Below are positions 1 through 5,700 of a stretch of 10,889 nucleotides of DNA, in pieces. The stretch comes from Planctomycetota bacterium (GTDB lineage: Bacteria > Planctomycetota > Phycisphaerae > WQYP01). The notes below the pieces were generated by a model. It was not told the origin of the DNA. It saw only the letters and a list, made by a program, of their open reading frames with translations, and did not search any database. Within the stretch, counting starts at the first letter, position 1. Each line of letters starts with the position of its first letter. Where the stretch lies: NCBI GenBank assembly GCA_021852245.1, contig JAJZNY010000030.1:1-10889 (forward strand). The letters are read 5' to 3'. A program made the position numbers and the translations under genes.

Positions 1-404
1 GTCCGCAGGCCAAGCGATTCCAGCGCCCGCACCAGCCAATCCGGCGACGGCCCGACGCGCACATGGTTAATCGCAACCGCACTGTAATACGGGCAGCGCT
101 TGGGCGCATCGAGGGCGATGAGGACGGCGTCGCCGGTATGCCCATCGCTGTTTTTCAGATCGATGGTGGCTACCGAAGGAATCTGAAATTTGCATCCGGC
201 AAGCACCGCCAGTTCCCGTGCAATACCAATGTGGCTCTGGCAGTCAGGCCGATTGCTGGTGAGTTCCACATCCAGCACCTTGGTGCCGCCCGCATCATGA
301 ATATGCTCGACCACAAAGCCGCTGTGCGTGAGGGCATGCTGCACCCACTCGGCTGTGAGCGGTTTATCCAGGTACGGTTGTATCAGATTCAGCGCAATAA
401 GCAT
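1..404 (-). CDS. pheT: Phenylalanine--tRNA ligase beta subunit, N-terminal part (runs off left edge)
   Basis: This is the first 134 codons of PheRS beta, which pairs with PheS to charge tRNA-Phe in the cytoplasm. The reading frame stays open to the window edge. The diagnostic segment is at residues about 43-68, containing VELTSNRPDCQSHIGIAREL, the NRPDC/GIARE signature of bacterial PheT. The visible end (GPSPDWL..ALESLGL, about 118-133) matches the stretch just before the 'RP.NNVVD.TNY' motif. The start is ATG at 404; an ATG at 419 in the same frame is followed at once by a stop. The Shine-Dalgarno is weak (a GGGGA about 15 bases upstream). In E. coli-type PheT an OB-fold tRNA-binding insertion of roughly 110 residues precedes the NRPDC motif; here the motif arrives at residue 51, so that insertion is absent. 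I recall the same short form in planctomycetes. metF lies immediately upstream; pheS is not adjacent. Confidence 0.93.
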   Translation of the reverse strand, partial: MLIALNLIQPYLDKPLTAEWVQHALTHSGFVVEHIHDAGGTKVLDVELTSNRPDCQSHIGIARELAVLAGCKFQIPSVATIDLKNSDGHTGDAVLIALDAPKRCPYYSAVAINHVRVGPSPDWLVRALESLGLR

Positions 405-479
405 CGTTCAGCGGTCCATCCCCGTCATAAGGTTGGAAAGCGTAATAGCGGGGCGGCGGCATGGCAACCCCGGCGGGTT

Positions 480-1385
480 TCAGCCTCTCAATTGGAAGCT
501 GTCCGCCACACCGAGATTTTGATAAATCTGAAGCGTTGCCTCGGAGTTATTCAAGGTGTAAAAGTGAATGCCCCGCACCTGATGATCAAGCAGATCGCGG
601 CACTGTTCGGTGGCCCAGTGGATTCCCACCCGGGCGATGGCCTGCGGATCAGTCCCGGCCCGACTGATGGCCCGGAGCAATTTGGCGGGGTAATGCGCCC
701 CCAACGCCGTTTCCGCCATGCGACGCAGACTGTTGGCGGAGGTAATGGGCATGATGCCCGCGATGATCGGCACCTTGATGCCCGCCAGTTCGCAGCGCTC
801 CCGGAAGTCGTAAAAATCATGATTATCAAAAAAGAGCTGCGTGCAGATATAGTCCGCCCCCGCATCCACCTTCGCCTTGAGATGGTCCATCTCCAGCAGC
901 CGATTCGGCGTCGCCGGATGCCCCTCGGGAAAACCCGCCACGCCGATGCCGAAACCGCGTGGATCGGATGTCCGGCACCGGCGAATGAACGCCACCAGAT
1001 CCGCCGCATGAGCAAAAACGTCTTTGCTGCGGTCATGGTTCGGCATGTCTTTGGGTGGATCGCCCCCCAGCGCCAATATGTTGTCAATGCCGTGCGCCGC
1101 GTATTGATTCAATATTGATGCGATCTCCGCTTCAGTATGGCAGACGCACGTCAGGTGCGGCACGGGCGTGAGCGTGGTGCGGTCCTTGAGACGCACCACC
1201 AGATCATGCGTCCGCTGCCGACTTGAGCCCCCGGCGCCGTACGTCACCGACACAAACGACGGCTTGAGACTCTCCAGCCGGGCGATATGCGCGAAAAGCT
1301 GCTCCGCGGCCGCGTCCGACTTCGGCGGGAAGAATTCAAACGAAAATGTGGTTCTGTCGCGGGCAAAGATGTCATTTATGTGCAT
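480..1385 (-). CDS. metF: 5,10-methylenetetrahydrofolate reductase
   Basis: A 301-residue FAD-dependent TIM-barrel enzyme that reduces 5,10-methylene-THF to 5-methyl-THF, the methyl donor for methionine synthesis. Family motifs appear in order: FEFFPPK at 16-22 (Glu17 corresponds to the catalytic Glu28 of E. coli), TYGAGG at 48-53, HLTC at 77-80, ALGGDPP at 105-111 (family form ALRGDPP; Asp109 corresponds to E. coli Asp120), VAGFPEGHP at 149-157, QLFFDN at 183-188, then PIIAGIMPI and near the end HFYTLN. The length is normal for bacterial MetF. The start is ATG at 1385; the upstream Shine-Dalgarno is weak (GGATGATG). The Gly107 in place of the usual Arg is a minor variation. pheT follows 75 bp downstream on the same strand, with no convincing terminator between them, so they are probably one transcript. 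A promoter candidate and dyad lie at 1429-1457. Confidence 0.97.
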   Translation of the reverse strand: MHINDIFARDRTTFSFEFFPPKSDAAAEQLFAHIARLESLKPSFVSVTYGAGGSSRQRTHDLVVRLKDRTTLTPVPHLTCVCHTEAEIASILNQYAAHGIDNILALGGDPPKDMPNHDRSKDVFAHAADLVAFIRRCRTSDPRGFGIGVAGFPEGHPATPNRLLEMDHLKAKVDAGADYICTQLFFDNHDFYDFRERCELAGIKVPIIAGIMPITSANSLRRMAETALGAHYPAKLLRAISRAGTDPQAIARVGIHWATEQCRDLLDHQVRGIHFYTLNNSEATLQIYQNLGVADSFQLRG

Positions 1386-1418
1386 ACATCATCCATCTGC
1401 ATATCCATCCGTATATCC
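1383..1418 (-). repeat. Imperfect 12-bp tandem repeat in the metF leader
   Basis: Two 12-bp units lie head to tail at 1395-1406 and 1407-1418. Read on the minus strand they are GGATATGCAGAT and GGATATACGGAT, 10 of 12 identical. A degenerate GGATGATG stretch continues to the start codon. If the promoter at 1429-1457 is real, these repeats make up nearly the whole 5' leader of metF. They do not match the MetJ box (AGACGTCT). A repressor site or translation-level element is possible; the function is unknown. Confidence 0.4.
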
Positions 1419-1428
1419 GGATTAACTG

Positions 1429-1457
1429 ATGATACCGCCGGAGCCTCCGGCATGCAA
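1429..1457 (-). promoter_or_regulatory. Candidate metF promoter with a palindrome filling the spacer
   Basis: On the minus strand a TTGCAT (-35, 1457-1452) and a TATCAT (-10, 1434-1429; 5 of 6 to consensus) are separated by exactly 17 bp. A perfect dyad, GCCGGAG-C-CTCCGGC as read on the plus strand (1437-1451), occupies 15 of those 17 spacer bases. The predicted transcription start is about 1422, giving a leader of about 37 bases before the metF ATG. The -35 is weak (3 of 6), which would fit an activator-dependent or repressor-controlled promoter. Confidence 0.45.
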
Positions 1458-1622
1458 ATCGTACCTCGCCGTCCCTAATGTGCCGCTGGCTTCCAACTGC
1501 GCCCGCGTGACTCGCTCCCGGCACCACGGAATTCAGTGTATGTTGTGGGCGTCCATGTGCCGGAACAATCGGGAAGTTATGGGGCCAACCGATATCACGA
1601 GTCGTGGATGGAGAAAAACCTT

Positions 1623-1629
1623 AAAGGAG
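1623..1629 (+). promoter_or_regulatory. Ribosome binding site that bears on the start choice of the DJ-1 gene
   Basis: AAAGGAG is a strong Shine-Dalgarno. It lies 8 bases before a TTG at 1638 and 11 bases before the ATG at 1641. Spacing favours TTG and start-codon quality favours ATG. The protein differs by one residue, so the functional interpretation is unaffected. Confidence 0.75.
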
Positions 1630-1637
1630 TCTGAGCC

Positions 1638-2342
1638 TTGATGACAACCGTCGGTTTTCTGATATTTCCCGGCGTTCAACAGTTGGACTTGTCCGGTCCC
1701 TATGAAGTGTTCGCCGCCATGCCCGATTGTGAGATTCGGCTCTTTTGGAAGACACTGGAGCCTGTCCGCAGCTCTACGGGCCTGCTGCTTCACCCCAACG
1801 CAACGTTGAATGACACGCACCCCTTGGAGGTGCTCTGTATTCCTGGAGGGGCTGGTATCAACGCACTGTGTCAAGACGACGAAGTAGTGGGTTGGATAGG
1901 GCAAAAGGCGGCAAAGGCGCGGTGGGTCACCTCGGTCTGTACCGGAGCCCTTTTACTGGGTGTGGCGGGATTGCTCAAAGGGCGACGCGCCACCACCCAT
2001 TGGCGCTACCACGATCTGCTTTCCATTTTCGACGCGATCCCGGTGCGTGAACGGGTGGTTCAGGATGGAAATCTCATCACGGGCGGCGGCGTAACGGCGG
2101 GCATCGATTTTGCCCTGTCGCTGGTGGCCGCCTTACGCGGCCAAACAACTGCGGAAGCCGTACAACTCGCGTTGGAGTATGCACCCAGTCCACCATTCCG
2201 GGCGGGCCAGCCCGAGGATGCACCCCAAGCCGTCGTTCAAATGGAAGAGAGCCGCACCCGATCGCTTTACGAGGAACGATTGCAAATCCTGCGGCGATGG
2301 CGTGATCGTCAGGATAGCCTTTCTTTACCGAACAGCGAGTGA
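1638..2342 (+). CDS. DJ-1/PfpI superfamily protein, isonitrile hydratase-like
   Basis: A 234-residue cytoplasmic protein of the DJ-1/PfpI (class I glutamine amidotransferase-like) fold. It resembles Pseudomonas isonitrile hydratase InhA along its whole length, as I remember that sequence: GFLIFPGVQQLDLSGPYEV at the N-terminus, CIPGGAG at 67-73, the nucleophile elbow TSVCTGALLLG at 98-108 with Cys101, RRATTHW at 116-122, GGGVTAGIDFALSL at 149-162, and LEYAPSPPF at 179-187. In InhA the catalytic cysteine is also Cys101, and Asp17 and Thr102 are implicated; here Asp17, Cys101 and Thr102 are all present when counted from the TTG. InhA hydrates isonitriles to N-substituted formamides. The helix-turn-helix tail of GlxA/AraC-fused relatives is absent. 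The gene is divergent from metF and not clearly in an operon. The substrate could differ, because many DJ-1 members lack assigned activity. Confidence 0.85.
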   Translation: MMTTVGFLIFPGVQQLDLSGPYEVFAAMPDCEIRLFWKTLEPVRSSTGLLLHPNATLNDTHPLEVLCIPGGAGINALCQDDEVVGWIGQKAAKARWVTSVCTGALLLGVAGLLKGRRATTHWRYHDLLSIFDAIPVRERVVQDGNLITGGGVTAGIDFALSLVAALRGQTTAEAVQLALEYAPSPPFRAGQPEDAPQAVVQMEESRTRSLYEERLQILRRWRDRQDSLSLPNSE

Positions 2343-2349
2343 AAAGAGC

Positions 2350-2460
2350 GTGAACGCATTGCGATATGCATTTAGCGGGAATCAGTATGTCGGCCTCGAC
2401 GGCAAAGTGGTCAAGTGGTTGGAAAAGGTCACGGACAAAAAGTGCCAAAACCGGCGGTGA
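2350..2460 (+). CDS. Possible small ORF, 36 codons, doubtful
   Basis: This GTG-started frame begins 8 bases after the stop of the DJ-1 gene and ends in the hairpin at 2449-2469. The encoded peptide has a basic, amphipathic middle (GKVVKWLEKVTDKK) and no recognisable family. AAAAGAG just upstream is at best a weak Shine-Dalgarno. An alternative ATG frame crosses the same bases. It is listed because its position directly behind the DJ-1 stop would suit translational coupling; chance is the more likely explanation. Confidence 0.15.
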   Translation: MNALRYAFSGNQYVGLDGKVVKWLEKVTDKKCQNRR

Positions 2461-2469
2461 TGGCCGGTT
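2449..2469. terminator. Hairpin downstream of the DJ-1 gene
   Basis: AACCGGC (2449-2455) pairs with GCCGGTT (2463-2469), a 7-bp perfect stem with a 7-base loop. On the plus strand no T-run follows, so as an intrinsic terminator for the DJ-1 gene it is weak; on the minus strand a TTTT follows the stem. It could also be a Rho-associated or mRNA 3'-end stabilising stem. Confidence 0.3.
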
Positions 2470-2559
2470 CCGCACCGCGCCTGGGCTGCCGAGTTACGAA
2501 GTGACCATCGCCTTAATTAGGTCGTGTGCCCTGATAATATCGGACTCTACTTACGGCAC

Positions 2560-2565
2560 TATAAT
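2560..2565 (+). promoter_or_regulatory. Possible second -10 box
   Basis: A perfect TATAAT lies about 210 bases before the giant gene's start. No good -35 sits 16-18 bases upstream, so it is a weak candidate. If used, its transcript would begin about 25 bases before the palindrome at 2594-2607. Confidence 0.25.
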
Positions 2566-2593
2566 TTGCAATTTGCGATGTGCGTGAAGGTTG

Positions 2594-2607
2594 TTGGTGC
2601 GCACCAA
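2594..2607. promoter_or_regulatory. Perfect 14-bp palindrome, candidate operator
   Basis: TTGGTGCGCACCAA is an uninterrupted perfect inverted repeat ending 19 bp before the TTGACA -35 element at 2627. The position suits an activator or a dimeric regulator acting on the PEP-CTERM operon. Without a loop it is a poor RNA hairpin, so a DNA-binding site is the better reading. No second copy was noticed elsewhere in the window. Confidence 0.45.
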
Positions 2608-2626
2608 TTTGGTAAATATTTTTTCC

Positions 2627-2654
2627 TTGACACCGATAAAAGATGAATTAGACT
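2627..2654 (+). promoter_or_regulatory. Candidate sigma-70-type promoter of the PEP-CTERM operon
   Basis: A perfect TTGACA (2627-2632) is followed after 16 bp by TAGACT (2649-2654; 4 of 6 to TATAAT), in an AT-rich stretch preceded by a T-run. Transcription would start near 2661, giving a leader of about 115 bases before the ATG at 2776. It is the best promoter match in this intergenic region. Confidence 0.55.
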
Positions 2655-2775
2655 TGAATTCGCAGGAGTGGATGTGCTGCAACTTCGTAATCTAATCACA
2701 CCCCCTGTAAGCGCTGTATCGTAAAAACGCCCCGTGGTGGCGACCAATGGCACTGTGTTATTTCGGGAGGATCCC

Positions 2776-5700
2776 ATGCGCATGGATAAAGCGCCTGCGT
2801 TCACTTCACGAGGTGGAATCTCGGGGGTTTTATTATGTGCGGCGGCAGCCGCCTCGCCATTACCTTCAATGGCGACAACCATTAACACGGTCACAATTAC
2901 GGGCACCAACGGCTCGGCAGGGGTAGCTGCGCAGCCCGCCTATGCGACAGCCGCAAATGGAGACCCAGGCCAGCTTGCAACGGCCGTGGGTGGTTCGGGT
3001 GGGACGTTCAATGTGAATTCGACCGGGAGTACCACGCCTTCGGCCGGTTATGTCGGCGCTGCCGCCGGCGCCTACGCCGGCCTGAATCCATCTTCCGCCT
3101 ACACCCCGCCGGGAACAGCCTTGCAGGGAACCGCGACGGCTACGGGTGGAGCCGGTGGATTGGAAGTGCTGCTGGTGCAGAACGGCTCAACTCAATATTT
3201 TGCAGGAGCTGGCGGGTCCGCCACCGCCAAGGTGCAAACCTCCGCCAGCGGCGTTTCAATTGGAGGAGCGGTTACAGCTAGCGCAACGGCCGCCGGCGGA
3301 AGCGGGGGCTACATATACGATCCATCAGGAATTCACTCCGGCAACGGAGGCAATGCATCAGCCAGCGGCTATGTGGTCGACCAGCAGGAGGTCCCGCTTA
3401 CCATCAGTGTTAAAGCCGTGGGTGGAAATGCCGGAGAACCATCACCGAACGCGGTTACCACCGGCGACGGCTCCGGAGGTACCGCACAAATATCCGCCGA
3501 AGGAATATCGCGTGGTGGGGCGGTAAATGTCTCCGGCACGGCCATCGGTGGCAACGGTCAAAATGGCGTAAAAGAAACCCTGAGCAACACCGTCAGCGGC
3601 CAAACCACCGGCGCATTGACGCTTTCCCAAACGGCGATCGGCGGTAACGCCCTTGGCGTGGGCGGCTTAGGAGGCTATGCCTCAAGCACCCTGACGCGGC
3701 AGTACACCAGCAGCACAACACCCCAGCCATCGAGCCTTTCGCTGACGGTCAATGCAACCGGCGGTAACGGCGGCCCGGCGAGCGGAAGCATGGGCGTCGG
3801 GAATGGTGGAGCCGCGTCTATCAGCGCCTTCGGTGCATTGTCGAACGGCGGCGCGGTCAGCGTCTCCGGCACGGCGACGGGGGGGAGCGGACTAACTGGT
3901 GCTAACGAGAACCTAAATAATGCCGTCAGCGGCGAGACCACCGGCGCATTGACGCTTTCCCAAACGGCCACCGGCGGAAATGCCCTTGGCGCGGGCGGCA
4001 CTGGAGGTAACGCCACAAGCACGCTGACGGATGACTACACCAGCAGCACGGCACCCCAGCCATCGAGCCTTTCGCTGACGGTCAAGGCAATCGGCGGCCC
4101 TGCGAGCGGAAGCGTGGCCGCCGGGAATGCTGGAGCCGCGTCTATCAGCGCCCTCGGCACCTTGACAGACGGCGGCGCGGTCAGCGTCTCCGGCACGGCC
4201 ATCGGTGGGAGCGGCCAAAATGGCGTAAACGAAATCCTGAACAACGTCGTCAGCGGCCAAACCACTGGTGCCTTGACGCTTTCCCAAACGGCCATCGGCG
4301 GTGGCGCCCTTGGCGCGGGCGGTGCTGGAGGCAATGCCACAAGCGCGCTGACGGAAGATTACACCAGTGGCACGGCACCCCAGCCATCGAGCCTTTCGCT
4401 GACGGTCAAGGCAACCGGTGGCAACGGCGGCCCGGCGAGCGGAAGCGTGGCCGCCGGGAATGCTGGGGTTACGTCTATCAGCGCCTTCGGTGCGTTGTCC
4501 AACGGCGGCGCGGTCAGCGTCTCCGGCACGGCGACGGGGGCGAGCGGAACAAATGGTGCCAATGAAATCCTGAATAACGCCGTCGGAGGCCAAACCGCCC
4601 GCGCATTGACACTTTCCCAAACGGCCATCGGTGGAAATGCCCTTGGCGCGGGCGGCGCGGGGGGCTATGCATCAAGCGCGCTGACGGAAGAGTACACCAG
4701 CAGCGCAGCCCAGCCGTCGAGCCTCTCCCTGACGGTTACCGCGGAGGCCGGGGTGGGCGGGACTGCCACATACTCCTCGCCCGCAGGTGCCGGCGGAAAC
4801 GCCGCGATCAGCGCAACGGGCAGCCTCAGAAATGGGGGTGCCGTTACCATCGTCGGTGAGGCCGCGGCAGGTTCGGGTGGGTCTGAGGTAACGGGCTCAG
4901 CTGGGGGCGCTGCCGGCCAGCTGATCACTACGGAGAACAGCCTTTTCGGCTCGTCCAATGGTGGCGCCGTGAACGTTTCCGGCCTTTTTTACGGTGGAAG
5001 TGGGCAAAATGGCGCCAATGTAAATCTCAGTAATGTCGTCGGAGGCCAAACCACCGGCGCCCTGACGCTTGCGCAAACCGCCTATGCTGGCGAGGCGCTG
5101 AATTATGGTGGTACGGCAGGTTACGCCTCCAGTAAATTGGATGAGCAATACGCAAGCACCTCACCGCAGCCGTCGAGCCTCTCTCTGACGGTCAAAGCAA
5201 CCGGCGGCTTGGGTGGGCAGGCCGATACCTCAATCGCGGCGCAAGCCGGCGGCAACGCAGCGGTCAGCGCAACAGGCAGCCTAACTGATGGCGGAGCGGT
5301 TTCGATCAGCGGCTACGCGGCTGGCGGCGACGGCGGCGAGGGGTGGAACGGCAACGACGGGGCAGGCGGCCAAGTCGTCGCATCAACCGACCAACTGTTC
5401 GGTTCATCCAACGGCGGCGCCGTAAGTGTTTCTGGCTATTTCCAGGTCGGCGCCGGGCAAAACGGGCCTAATGAGACGCTAAGCAACGTCGTTGGCGGCC
5501 AAACCACTGGCGCTTTGACGCTTTCCCAAACGGCGGTCGGGGGCAATGCTCTTGGCGCGGGCGGTACCGGAGGCAATGCCTCAAGCACGCTGACGGAAGA
5601 CTACATTAGCGGCACAGCACCCCAGCCATCGAGCCTCTCGCTGACGGTCAATGCGCACGGCGGCAGCGGTGGGCCTGGAAACAGCTCAACAGCAGGCGGT

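Larger units (their letters stand above)
2343..2775 (+). other. 433-bp intergenic region: regulatory sites, no convincing gene
   Basis: No reading frame here resembles a known family. The 5' part is GC-balanced and holds a 7-bp-stem hairpin (2449-2469) and a possible 36-codon GTG-started ORF (2350-2460). From about 2510 the sequence turns AT-rich and holds promoter-like elements (TATAAT at 2560, TTGACA..TAGACT at 2627-2654), a perfect 14-bp palindrome (2594-2607) and a tandem AATTTGC duplication (2563-2576). It reads as the control region of the large PEP-CTERM operon. Confidence 0.6.

Noticed and set aside
63..1118. Long plus-strand frame (351 codons) opposite pheT and metF
   Set aside because: It is antisense to two genes with unmistakable family motifs; its own translation has no family resemblance and results from the high-GC third positions of the true genes.
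2734..2775. Upstream GTG start for the giant protein
   Set aside because: No ribosome site precedes it, and the added 14 residues would sit in front of an otherwise normal signal peptide. ATG 2776 has GGGAGG at the right distance.
2776..2880. Lipobox at the cysteine of the giant protein's signal peptide (VLLC)
   Set aside because: The residue before Cys21 is Leu, not the Gly/Ala/Ser needed by lipoprotein signal peptidase, and a good signal peptidase I site follows at residue 33.
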